From Bacteroidales bacterium (GTDB lineage: Bacteria > Bacteroidota > Bacteroidia > Bacteroidales > Lentimicrobiaceae): 64,000 nucleotides of DNA. Shown piece after piece: positions 1 through 8,086 of the stretch (positions are counted from its first letter, which is position 1; every line of letters begins with the position of its first letter). The DNA lies in the NCBI GenBank assembly GCA_016788045.1, contig JAEUTG010000020.1:124001-188000 (forward strand). The letters are read 5' to 3'. Under the pieces are notes generated by a model. The model ran no database searches, was not told the origin of the DNA, and saw only the letters and a list, made by a program, of their open reading frames with translations. The position numbers and the translations under genes are program-made.

Positions 1-480
1 CTGTTGGCTATTGGAAATTGGCTATTGGAAATTGGAAATTGGCTATTGGAAATTGGAAATTAGAAATTAGAAATTAGAAATTAGAAATTAGAATGCTGAT
101 GTCGGAGGTCGGAGGTCGGAAGTCGGAAGTCGGAGGTCAGTCAGTTGGATATTGGCTATTGGAAATTGGATTTTGGAAATTGGAAATTAGATATTAGAAA
201 TTAGAATGCTGAAGTCGGAGGTCGGAGGTCGGAAGTCGGAGATCAGTCAGTTGGCTATGGGCTATGGGCTATTGGCTATTGGAAATTAGCTATTGGCTAT
301 TGGCTATTGGCTATTGGAAATTGGAAATTAGAAATTAGAAATTAGAAGTCGGAAGTCGGAGGTCGGAGGTTGGAAGTCGGAAGTCGGAGGTCGGAGATCA
401 GTCAGTTGGCTATTGGCTATTGGTTATTGGAAATTGGAAATTAGAAATTGGAAATTAGAAATTAGAAATTAGAAATTTAG
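1..480. repeat. Higher-order array of degenerate 7-bp tandem repeats
   Basis: Almost the whole stretch parses into 7-base units: TTGGCTA, TTGGAAA, TTAGAAA, then GTCGGAG and GTCGGAA. The units are grouped into a larger cycle (runs of TTGGAAA/TTAGAAA, then GTCGGAR units, then a GTCAGTCAGTTGG junction) that occurs about three times, near 90-145, 205-255 and 340-410. There is no open reading frame of note. The array lies 3' of the DUF6150 gene and its left end is cut by the window edge. Related 7-mers recur at about 13,366-13,400 and 49,140-49,175. The function is unknown. Confidence 0.9.
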
Positions 481-500
481 AATTCCTCCCCCTTTTCTCA

Positions 501-833
501 TCAGTAAATGAGGTGTATCTTGCTCCGGTTCTTCCACCCGGCGTCGTAACGGTTTTCGACAAAGAAAATCAATAAGTCAGCATCGTACCTGTTTTCGGCA
601 AACCAGATTTTCTTGTCGGCATCGTACCGGTTCTCCACGAAAAACCACCTGCCGTCTTTGTCAACGTCATACCGGTTGTCGACCTTGAAGACGAGCAGAT
701 CGGCATCGTAGCGGTTTTCGACAACAAATACTTTAAAATCAGCATCGTACCTGTTTTCGCAGGAATACATTTTCTGGGCCGTTGCACTTGCGGACAGCAA
801 GATCAGTGAAAACAGGAGTATTTGTCTCTTCAT
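501..833 (-). CDS. DUF6150-like secreted repeat protein (ENRYDAD repeats)
   Basis: A 110-residue protein with an N-terminal signal peptide (basic start, hydrophobic core, cleavage probably after ATAQ near residue 20). The mature part is almost entirely six copies of a 13-15-residue unit built on (E/D)NRYDAD followed by four to eight residues rich in Phe, Val, Leu and Lys. This pattern matches my recollection of the DUF6150 family, common in Bacteroidota and without known function. The regular spacing suggests short beta strands alternating with an Asn-Arg-Tyr-Asp-Ala-Asp turn, possibly ligand or metal binding; that is inference. It stands alone, 3' end toward the heptamer array and 39 bases from the end of trmN6, which is also on the minus strand. 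Confidence 0.8.
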   Translation of the reverse strand: MKRQILLFSLILLSASATAQKMYSCENRYDADFKVFVVENRYDADLLVFKVDNRYDVDKDGRWFFVENRYDADKKIWFAENRYDADLLIFFVENRYDAGWKNRSKIHLIY

Positions 834-872
834 AATTTTATTTACCTGCCTGCAAATTCCGGGCCTTATTTC

Positions 873-1580
873 TTAAAAGTTGAGGTAAAATTCTCTGGTC
901 AGCGAAATATATTCCTCCGTATACTTTCTTTCGGAATCGCGGATGACAATGGTTTCAACGGCCGGAGCAGGCTGTGGTATTCTGCTGAATTCCAGCAGCA
1001 GACGGTTGGCGGTTTTACCGGCTGAGGGTATAACTTCCGTCATCCTGCTAAGGTGCAATCCTGCTTCAACGGCAAGCTTTATAAACTGTGTCCCTTCGGC
1101 AACCGGCAATACCAGGCTCAGGTTTCCCGATAAGGTGAGCAGTTTTGAGGAGGCTTCAGCAAGCAGGCTGAAAGGCAGGGTGTCGGTATGCCGCACAGCG
1201 TTGCGGGATTGTTCGGGTGATTTGAGCGAATTGTTGAAAAAGGGCGGATTGGTCACGATGTGGTCATAGCTACCATTTTCAGAATGAACCAGATAGTCCT
1301 GCAGGCTGGTATTCAGTGCCCTGAGCCTGTTTGACCAGGGTGAATTTCTGAAATTATGGCTGGCTGAGGTTATAGAGTCTCCGTCAAGGTCGATGCCGGT
1401 AATCACAGCCTGTGAACGTTGTGCAGCCATCAGCGCCAAAAGGCCGCAACCGGTGCCGATATCGAGGATCGATTGGCTCTTCCCGAGATTAGCCCAGGCC
1501 CCGAGCAATACCGAGTCGGTACCAACTTTCATGGGGCAGGCGGAATCATCAACAACAAACTGTTTGAAGCGGAAGGGCAT
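873..1580 (-). CDS. trmN6: tRNA1(Val) (adenine(37)-N6)-methyltransferase
   Basis: A SAM-dependent methyltransferase of the YfiC/TrmN6 type, which makes m6A at position 37 of tRNA1(Val). The 235-residue protein begins MPFRFKQFVV, as is typical for the family; an in-frame start 60 bases upstream adds a non-homologous leader and was not chosen. It carries the class I SAM-binding loop (LDIGTGCGLLAL, about residues 40-52), an acidic strand end (GIDLD) and the NPPF catalytic motif (VTNPPFFNN, near 110-118) used by N6-adenine and N5-glutamine methyltransferases. No operon partner is evident: the DUF6150 gene downstream is unrelated and the upstream side is a palindrome-rich spacer. Confidence 0.9.
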   Translation of the reverse strand: MPFRFKQFVVDDSACPMKVGTDSVLLGAWANLGKSQSILDIGTGCGLLALMAAQRSQAVITGIDLDGDSITSASHNFRNSPWSNRLRALNTSLQDYLVHSENGSYDHIVTNPPFFNNSLKSPEQSRNAVRHTDTLPFSLLAEASSKLLTLSGNLSLVLPVAEGTQFIKLAVEAGLHLSRMTEVIPSAGKTANRLLLEFSRIPQPAPAVETIVIRDSERKYTEEYISLTREFYLNF

Positions 1581-1658
1581 GGTGCAAAGGTAGGAAATCA
1601 GCTTATGCATCATTTTAAATTGATTGTCGACAGGCATCAAAGTCTGTTATCCCGGCTA

Positions 1659-1853
1659 GCGCGCGCTTGCAGCGCGTGCCCCGGGCTTCAATTTGAAAAA
1701 GCAATACATATTCCTCAGTTTGTGCACACTTCAAGCAAGCAAATCATCTGTAGTCCGCAGCACGCGCTGCAAGCGCGCGCATACGGTTAGGGAGCACGCG
1801 CAAACACTGTGGGCAAACATTTGGGTTAAGCAGGGGGCATGCGCTATAAGCGC
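1659..1853. repeat. REP-like GC-rich palindrome cluster
   Basis: A 21-base segment at 1659-1679 is repeated as a perfect inverted copy at 1760-1780, about 80 bases apart. Each copy contains its own hairpin (CGCGCT-3 nt-AGCGCG at 1662-1676 and 1763-1777). A third, related hairpin GCGCT-ATA-AGCGC lies at 1841-1853. This resembles REP/BIME elements mobilised by TnpA_REP (RAYT) transposases, but no such transposase is in the window. It sits between the starts/ends of trmN6 and the T9SS cargo gene. Confidence 0.7.
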
Positions 1854-1900
1854 GCAACCATGGGAGACTGGGATACGCGCTGGAATCGCTCAGACAGAAA

Positions 1901-4123
1901 TCAGTTTAATTTGATCAGTTTCAGTGTTTCAAGGGTGCCATTACCGGATTGGATCCGGCAAATGTATAGGCCGGGTTTTAGTCCGCTGCCCGGGATTGTG
2001 ATACCGGTATTGCTGCTTTCCGTTCTCTTTTTCAGGATGATCCTGCCGGTGGCATCCGTTAGTTCAAACTGTACAGGATAAACAACCGTTTTTCCGGGAA
2101 CCTGCCTCAGGGTGATTTCGTCAGCAAAGGGGTTGGGTGATGCCAGAAATGTATTTTCTGCCATTCCAGGTTGGGGATTGTGGGTTCCGGTAACACCGCC
2201 GGTTGAGGTTTCAATGATGATGCCTTTATCTCCAAACATTATTCCGTTTTCATCATCGAAAAACCATGCCCCATACAAGGCAGAGGATTCGTTTGTGACA
2301 AGCGGAAACCAGGTCTCTCCTCCATCGGTGGTTTTCAATGCGCTATAATATTCGCCGAAACAAGTTGCATAACCAATGAGAGGTGACGTAAACAGAATTG
2401 AGTAAAGAACGAAATCTGTATCAGTCAGAATTTCTGTCTGATACCAGTTGAGTCCGTCATCAATTGATTTCAGGATGAAGTCTCCGGTCATGACTATGAG
2501 CGTATTTTCATCCGGTATGGCTATTCCTGTGGCCACTCCGTATCCACCGATGGCAGAGGATTGCCAGGTTAGCCCCCCATCAATTGATTTGCTGATTATT
2601 GTCTCCGGATATTCACCACAACCTGCTATATAAACTTCATGAAGGGATCGGTAGGCAATTTTATTGTATTCACTCCAGCTTGTATTTTCTGGTGTCACAT
2701 CCGTCCAGGTTATGCCACCATCGCTTGTGCGTATTACCTGGTATTGCCCGCAGATTAATCCGTTGTCCTGATCAAAGAATCTGATATCGAGTGGATTTAA
2801 TTCGAACCCGGTATTGTATTCTTCCCAGTTTTCCCCTCCATCGGTTGTTCTCAGAAACGTAACTTCGGTATTGAAATCTAAAGTTGCTATGAATCCCGTA
2901 TCAGGGCTCAAAAAGAAGAAGTTTACAAAATTACCCATATAGTATTCATATATGTATTCCCAACTATCTCCGCCGTCTGTAGTTCGTTCAATCCCTACTC
3001 CGGTAACCCCGAAGCTTCCCATTTCAACCAAAGCATAGCCATTTTCCTGGTTCAGAAATTGCATATCGTATATGTTTCCGGGAATCAGTTTATTTTGCTT
3101 TTGCTGCCAGACCTCTCCGCCATCTGTGGATTTGAAAATCTTTCCATCAAAGCCTGCAGCTATGGCTGTTTCTCCAACAGGACAGATCAGGGCATTGGTT
3201 GAATACCATGGAAGCCAGGGTTGTTCTTTCAAGTTCCAGGTAAGACCAGCATCATCGGTTAACAGTATTTTTGTCTGATAGTCCGCTGTCATGCAGGCAA
3301 TCATACCCTGCTGTTCATTGAAGAATGCGAATTTTCCACTGTAGGCTGAACCATCCTGGTAAACCAGATCCCAGTTTGCACCGGCATCGTTTGTACGGTA
3401 TATGTAGCCTGTTGATTCGGTTGGGGAATATTCATTGATAAAAATGAAGCCGGTCAATGGACTTGTAAAAAGACAGTCATAAAAAGTTCCATCCGGAATA
3501 TTGCCCGCCAGGGGTTCTGAATTCCACGACAGCCCGCCATCCGTTGTTTTGAGGCAGTTGATGTTCTCTTGAAAGATAAACCCGGTAAGACTGTCGGCGA
3601 ACACAATCTGCCTGAGATTTTCCTGTACCCCGCTTTCTATAGCCTGCCAGCTTTCACCGGCATCGGTGGTTTCAAGCAGTTTTCCATGATCACCAACGGC
3701 AAAACCATGAATACCAGTACGAAAAACTATATCATTGATGCATTGCCATGTGTAGCTCGTATTGCCGGTGTATTGAAGATTCCAGTTGAGACCACCGTCT
3801 GTTGTTTTAAGAATGGTTTCTTTTCCACCATTGATGAAGCCTGTTGTTTCACTGATAAAATGAATCCCTTTGCAAATATATCGATTGTCCCTTCCAGCCG
3901 GATTCAACATCAACGTCCAGGATTCACCAACATCGTCTGATGTCATGATGGTTGAGCCTTCACAAACCGCCATCAGCCGGTTAGACCCCGGTATAGCGGT
4001 GATTTCGTTGATGGTGTTTTCCTGCGGTAAGGGCGAAACTCTGCTCCAGGGCTGTTGTGAATAAACAGCTGATGAGGTAATCATTAAGGTTAGGATAACG
4101 GATTGGAATAATTTTTTACTCAT
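1901..4123 (-). CDS. T9SS-exported Ycf48/BNR-type beta-propeller protein
   Basis: A 740-residue secreted protein with an N-terminal signal peptide ending near YSQQ (about residue 22). The body is made of many repeats of about 45 residues ending in forms of TTDGGLNW, SIDDGLNW or TSDGGITW, the Asp-box/BNR signature of Ycf48-like and sialidase-like propellers; more than a dozen copies can be counted. The last ~80 residues (from ASPNPFADEI to the C-terminal LIKLN) form a type A T9SS C-terminal sorting domain, so the protein should cross the outer membrane and be anchored or released at the surface. The substrate is unknown and the Asp-box repeats do not by themselves imply sialidase activity. Stand-alone gene. 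Confidence 0.88.
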   Translation of the reverse strand: MSKKLFQSVILTLMITSSAVYSQQPWSRVSPLPQENTINEITAIPGSNRLMAVCEGSTIMTSDDVGESWTLMLNPAGRDNRYICKGIHFISETTGFINGGKETILKTTDGGLNWNLQYTGNTSYTWQCINDIVFRTGIHGFAVGDHGKLLETTDAGESWQAIESGVQENLRQIVFADSLTGFIFQENINCLKTTDGGLSWNSEPLAGNIPDGTFYDCLFTSPLTGFIFINEYSPTESTGYIYRTNDAGANWDLVYQDGSAYSGKFAFFNEQQGMIACMTADYQTKILLTDDAGLTWNLKEQPWLPWYSTNALICPVGETAIAAGFDGKIFKSTDGGEVWQQKQNKLIPGNIYDMQFLNQENGYALVEMGSFGVTGVGIERTTDGGDSWEYIYEYYMGNFVNFFFLSPDTGFIATLDFNTEVTFLRTTDGGENWEEYNTGFELNPLDIRFFDQDNGLICGQYQVIRTSDGGITWTDVTPENTSWSEYNKIAYRSLHEVYIAGCGEYPETIISKSIDGGLTWQSSAIGGYGVATGIAIPDENTLIVMTGDFILKSIDDGLNWYQTEILTDTDFVLYSILFTSPLIGYATCFGEYYSALKTTDGGETWFPLVTNESSALYGAWFFDDENGIMFGDKGIIIETSTGGVTGTHNPQPGMAENTFLASPNPFADEITLRQVPGKTVVYPVQFELTDATGRIILKKRTESSNTGITIPGSGLKPGLYICRIQSGNGTLETLKLIKLN

Positions 4124-4221
4124 GGCCTTATCGTAATATATAATTCATTCAAATATAATAAAACCGGGCCGGTCCGCATACAAATACGGGAAAATTTTAA
4201 AAATTAATATCGGGTAATGTG

Positions 4222-4743
4222 CTACTCCAGATAGAGTTCAATCAGCCCTTCGGGGGCATTGGTGTGAACAATCCGCTGCGAGCGGTCAACATCAAGGATG
4301 GTTTCGTCGTTCACCGGGATCAGAATCTCTTTCTGGTTGAGCATCACCCTGAGCACTGCCTGGTGTGGATATTCAAGCACCTCATCCACTGTGCCGGCCG
4401 GACCAAAACCCTTGTCGATGACCGAAAAGCCCTTTATTTCGTGGTAATAAAATCTGTTGCCCGTGAGGGGAGGAAGGCTGGTTTCGGGCAGGTACATTTC
4501 GCAGCCAAGCAGGAGAGAGGCCATTTCAACATCGTCAATATCCGTGAATTTTACTACGGCGTTGTTGTTGTGCCTCAGTTCAAGGGAATCAATAAAAAAC
4601 GGAATCAGCTGATTGTTCATGCGAACAAAAACTGATTCCGTTTCAAGGTAATTTTCCGGGTTGTCGGTGTCGAGATAAACCTGAAGGGCTCCTTTGGAAG
4701 CAAAAAGTCTGTTTATTTTGCCAAGGTAGAAATAGCCTTCCAT
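4222..4743 (-). CDS. rimM: Ribosome maturation factor RimM
   Basis: A 173-residue protein with the RimM layout: an N-terminal barrel domain (MEGYFYLGKINRLF) and a C-terminal PRC-barrel domain (GFSVIDKGFGPAGTVDEVLE then EILIPVNDETILDVD). RimM assists assembly of the 30S subunit head and binds S19. It follows rpsP by 24 bases on the same strand, a conserved pairing, and is probably translated from the rpsP transcript. Confidence 0.92.
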   Translation of the reverse strand: MEGYFYLGKINRLFASKGALQVYLDTDNPENYLETESVFVRMNNQLIPFFIDSLELRHNNNAVVKFTDIDDVEMASLLLGCEMYLPETSLPPLTGNRFYYHEIKGFSVIDKGFGPAGTVDEVLEYPHQAVLRVMLNQKEILIPVNDETILDVDRSQRIVHTNAPEGLIELYLE

Positions 4744-4767
4744 CTATCTCCTGATGTTCCGGATGTA

Positions 4768-5337
4768 TTATTCAGCGCTGTTTTCTTCAGCGGGTGCAGC
4801 TTCTTCTGAAGTTTCGGTTTCCGGTGCTTCGTCAGCAACTTCTTCTCCGGCTTCTGCAGCCCTGGCAGCTTCTACTTCTTTCTGACGTTTTTTGGCTATT
4901 TCAGCAGCGCGGGCTTCGTTCACCTTCGCTTCAGCTTCGAGGCGTTTTTTCCTGGCTTCTTTTTCAGTCAGCTCTTCCGATTTAAGTGAGCTGTTTGCTT
5001 TGGCCTCTTTCGATGCTTTCCACTCTTCAAAACGAACATCTGCAACTTCCTTAGAGAAAGCACCCTTGGCAACTCCCTTCAGCAGGTGGTTGTAGTAAAG
5101 AATACCCTTGTCGGAAAGAATGGTCTTAACGGTTGGGGTAGGATCTGCTCCTTTAACAAACCAGTCAAGGGCTTTGTTGAAGTCGAGGTCAATAATGGCC
5201 GGCTTTGCAACCGGGTTGTACGTGCCAATCTTTTCGATGAATCTTCCATCCCGGGGTGCACGACCGTCCGCAATTACAATGTGGTAGAAAGGTCTGCCCT
5301 TTTTACCAAACCTTTGTAATCTCATTTTTGTTGGCAT
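4768..5337 (-). CDS. rpsP: 30S ribosomal protein S16 with long C-terminal tail
   Basis: The first ~80 residues are canonical S16 (MRLQRFGKKGRPFYHIVIAD, RDGRFIEKIGTYNP). After about residue 110 comes a low-complexity tail rich in Ala, Glu and Lys, ending in a very acidic stretch (EEVADEAPETETSEEAAPAE). Total length is 189 residues against about 80-90 in proteobacteria; such tails are common in Bacteroidota S16. First gene of an rpsP-rimM operon, with a good promoter just upstream. Confidence 0.95.
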   Translation of the reverse strand: MPTKMRLQRFGKKGRPFYHIVIADGRAPRDGRFIEKIGTYNPVAKPAIIDLDFNKALDWFVKGADPTPTVKTILSDKGILYYNHLLKGVAKGAFSKEVADVRFEEWKASKEAKANSSLKSEELTEKEARKKRLEAEAKVNEARAAEIAKKRQKEVEAARAAEAGEEVADEAPETETSEEAAPAEENSAE

Positions 5338-5384
5338 AAAATCTGAATTTAAGTAGTTGAAAAATAATTTTTTAAACAGGGGTG

Positions 5385-5415
5385 CAAAGAAACGAATATT
5401 CTGTGAAATAACAAA
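5385..5415 (-). promoter_or_regulatory. Predicted Bacteroidota sigma-A promoter for rpsP-rimM
   Basis: On the minus strand a -33 TTTG (5412-5415) is separated by 19 bases from a -7-like TTTCTTTG (5385-5392), one base off the TAnnTTTG consensus. It lies about 50 bases upstream of the rpsP start. Confidence 0.5.
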
Positions 5416-5620
5416 GGGATATTGTCAAAAATATGCTTCGCTGGGGATATGTAAGATAATTCAGTGTGTATGTCGTTGGCCAATGCTGTACTTCTGCGTC
5501 GAAAGACTTACCTGCTTGTTTGCCAGGGCCAACAATCTAAAGTCATTAGACTGGCATTCATTATGTTACATTCTAAGCTGGGCAATTCGTTTTTATCAAT
5601 ACAGTAACATTCAAACTGTG

Positions 5621-5773
5621 TTACCGCCTGTTCAGGATAATCAGCGCGGCAATCACCCCCGGTATCCAGCCCGCCAGTGTCAGCAGAAAAACGATCAGCA
5701 CCGATCCGCAGCCCTGATCCAGCACGGCCAGCGGCGGAAAGATAATTGCCAGAAGTACCCTTAAAACAGACAT
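5621..5773 (-). CDS. YqaE/Pmp3 family small membrane protein
   Basis: A 50-residue protein, MSVLRVLLAIIFPPLAVLD at the start and GWIPGVIAALIIL near the end, with two hydrophobic helices flanking a QGCGS turn. This is the UPF0057/Pmp3 family: the FPPLAV and GWIPGVIHA-like motifs are diagnostic. Family members sit in the cytoplasmic membrane and affect membrane potential and salt tolerance in yeast and plants; the bacterial role is poorly known. The gene lies 27 bases downstream of the transglycosylase gene's stop codon on the same strand and may be co-transcribed with it. Confidence 0.85.
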   Translation of the reverse strand: MSVLRVLLAIIFPPLAVLDQGCGSVLIVFLLTLAGWIPGVIAALIILNRR

Positions 5774-5800
5774 AGTTTATACTTTTATTTTCAGTGGTTT

Positions 5801-7762
5801 TCAGATAAAATCCGGATCTGCCTCTTCCTCAGCGGGAATGGAGTCGACCGGAAGCACCATGTCGCGGGCAGGGCCTTTCAGCTCAATCTGCGGAAGCAGG
5901 TTGTCGTAATCGTCCTGTGTAATCCACTCTTTGCGGAGCATTTTACCCGATACCAGTTCATAATAAGACTGCAGATGTTTGCGAAGGTTACCGTTTTCAT
6001 CGAAAGAATACCTGAACCATTTGGGTTTCGGCACAATACTGGCCAGGTAAATGCTCTCGGCCAGGGTAAGTTTCGATACATCTTTGCTGAAGTAGAACCG
6101 CGCCGCTTCATTCACCCCGTAAACCATAGGCCCGGTTTCAATGATGTTGAGGTACACCTCAAACATGCGGTCTTTGCTCACCAGACGCTGCGACTCAATC
6201 AGCCAGGTGATCAGCATCTCCTCCAGCTTTCGGGTGATGATTTTGTTGCGGGTAAGAAACACATTTTTAACCAGTTGCATGCTTATAGTGCTTCCACCCC
6301 TTGCAAATCGCTTTTGTTTGATGTTGGTGATGATGCTTGCCCGCAGGGCTTCGGGGATAAAGCCGTTGTGGTAATAAAAGGCGCCGTCTTCTGAGGTCAT
6401 GATGGCATTTTTCAGGCTTGCAGGGATCCGGTCGATGGTTCTGAAATCGGGGTTTTCGGGCCCGACCATAAACTGCCTCACCGCCTGGCCTTTCTCATAA
6501 GCGGTATACAGGAATGGTTCATTGATAAATGTAAAATTGGTTTTTCCAAACTGTTGCACCGAGAACCCTTTTGACTTGAGATCAGCGTCGAAAATAAGCG
6601 AATCAGGCTGATTAACAGCGTATTCGAAATTCAGATGAAACCCAAGGGAACCTTTAACCCTGATGCCCTCCAGATTTGGGAAAAGTCCGTTAGGCAGGGA
6701 ACTGAAAAAGTCCTGCGCTCCGAATTCCGGTTCATTTACCCTGATGGTGAGTTTCTTTTCCGGTGCTGCATCATAACGGATGTACGGATGAAATGCTACC
6801 CTGTTGAAAGAAAAAATGCTGGAGCTGTCGAGCTCAATGCTGCGTTGGCCGAAATTCAGGCAGTAAATCACCTTGCTCTGCTCCAGTGTAACATCATCGG
6901 GCGAAATCCGGGGATTGTTAAGCCGCGCACAATGGATGACCGCGTTCCCGTCGATGCTGGCGGTAGAGTCATCGGGCCGCCTGAAGTTCACCCGCATACT
7001 GATGGAGTCGAAAGCGATCAGGGTCTTCCATCGGGCATGGATATAGGGTATCTGAACAGGCAGGCTGTCGGTTTTTTTGACGGAAATTGCTGCTTCCTGA
7101 CTGGCAGGGTTGAGAATGCCGGCAATCTGCCAGCGGGTACTCAGGCTGTCGTCGGTAACGGTTGCCAGGGTTTTGAAGTAATTCTCCCTGATCCTGAGTT
7201 CCGGGAAACTGAACGAGAAGTGGTGGTTGTTGATCCGGGCTGCCACTGTAAAATCAGGAATTTCAACTGATGAGGGGGTATATCCGAAAAATGCCCTGAA
7301 GAGGCCTGAAACCCTGGCGGCATAATCGGTCGCACCCTGCCCGGAGCGGGTGCTGTCGGTGTTTTCAGTTTTCCGTTTGTCGAGCAGAAAAAGGTAATTG
7401 CTTTTTGTTCCCGTGCGGTGCAGGCTGATCAGGGGTTTACCCACACTGACATCGCCGAACCTCAGCCTCAGCCGCAACAGCGAAAGCGGCCTGATGGCAA
7501 TGGTTACTTTCTCAACCTGCATCAGCGTATCGTTGTCGGGCGGAACAACGCTGAAACCATCAACACGCACGGTCCATAAACCATCAAACCCGATATCTGC
7601 ATAGGTAATCCTGGCTCCGAGCCTTTCACTCAGGGCCTTCGTTTTACTGGCAGCCACACGGTTGAGCAGGGTGTTGCGCAGGGCAAACAGGGCCAGCAGC
7701 GTAAGAACCACAATTCCTGCCAGGATCAGCAGGATTTTTTTCAGCGGGATCTTTTTTTTCAC
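5801..7762 (-). CDS. AsmA-like / GT51 peptidoglycan transglycosylase fusion
   Basis: A 653-residue membrane protein. After a cytoplasmic basic start (KKKIPLKKILL) comes one transmembrane helix (about residues 10-28), then ~380 residues of beta-rich sequence resembling AsmA/DUF748-type envelope proteins, then a GT51 glycosyltransferase domain (about 435-620). The GT51 motifs are clear: SEDGAFYYHNGF with catalytic Glu near 458, RGGSTISMQLVKNVFL, and KLEEMLITWLIE. No transpeptidase domain follows, so it would polymerise lipid II glycan without cross-linking. GTG at 7762 is chosen as start because it gives a normal membrane leader; a TTG at 7804 in frame would add 14 residues. The AsmA-like part may span or scaffold the periplasm; that is inference. 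Confidence 0.8.
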   Translation of the reverse strand: MKKKIPLKKILLILAGIVVLTLLALFALRNTLLNRVAASKTKALSERLGARITYADIGFDGLWTVRVDGFSVVPPDNDTLMQVEKVTIAIRPLSLLRLRLRFGDVSVGKPLISLHRTGTKSNYLFLLDKRKTENTDSTRSGQGATDYAARVSGLFRAFFGYTPSSVEIPDFTVAARINNHHFSFSFPELRIRENYFKTLATVTDDSLSTRWQIAGILNPASQEAAISVKKTDSLPVQIPYIHARWKTLIAFDSISMRVNFRRPDDSTASIDGNAVIHCARLNNPRISPDDVTLEQSKVIYCLNFGQRSIELDSSSIFSFNRVAFHPYIRYDAAPEKKLTIRVNEPEFGAQDFFSSLPNGLFPNLEGIRVKGSLGFHLNFEYAVNQPDSLIFDADLKSKGFSVQQFGKTNFTFINEPFLYTAYEKGQAVRQFMVGPENPDFRTIDRIPASLKNAIMTSEDGAFYYHNGFIPEALRASIITNIKQKRFARGGSTISMQLVKNVFLTRNKIITRKLEEMLITWLIESQRLVSKDRMFEVYLNIIETGPMVYGVNEAARFYFSKDVSKLTLAESIYLASIVPKPKWFRYSFDENGNLRKHLQSYYELVSGKMLRKEWITQDDYDNLLPQIELKGPARDMVLPVDSIPAEEEADPDFI

Positions 7763-8086
7763 GGAAGGTAGTTGGAATGGCAGATGAGCTGTAACCAGCC
7801 GCAAAATTACACTATTTTCGGTTCCGGGGTTCGCCGGTCCGGTTCATCCGGGTGATTATATCCATGTACTGGTACTCAGGTGACATGGACTGTATGGTAA
7901 TGCGGCTGAGGCTCTTTTCAAAACTTATCAACATCGCCGGCAAGGGGCAGGTTTTTAAACTATTTTTACCCTCAATAGTTACCATTCCCGCATAGTTCAT
8001 CAACCGGTGATAATCAGCCTGTAACAGTAAACTGAGGCAGCAAGGGGAGATAAAATCAACCGTTTTGCGCGGTTTCTGAAGAAAAA

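Noticed and set aside
1..480. CRISPR array
   Set aside because: Units are 7 bases long and contiguous, with no spacers of 25-40 bases and no cas genes nearby.
7812..8003. 63-codon frame on the minus strand in the transglycosylase-dnaE spacer
   Set aside because: No signal, motif or homologue recognised; composition fits non-coding sequence.
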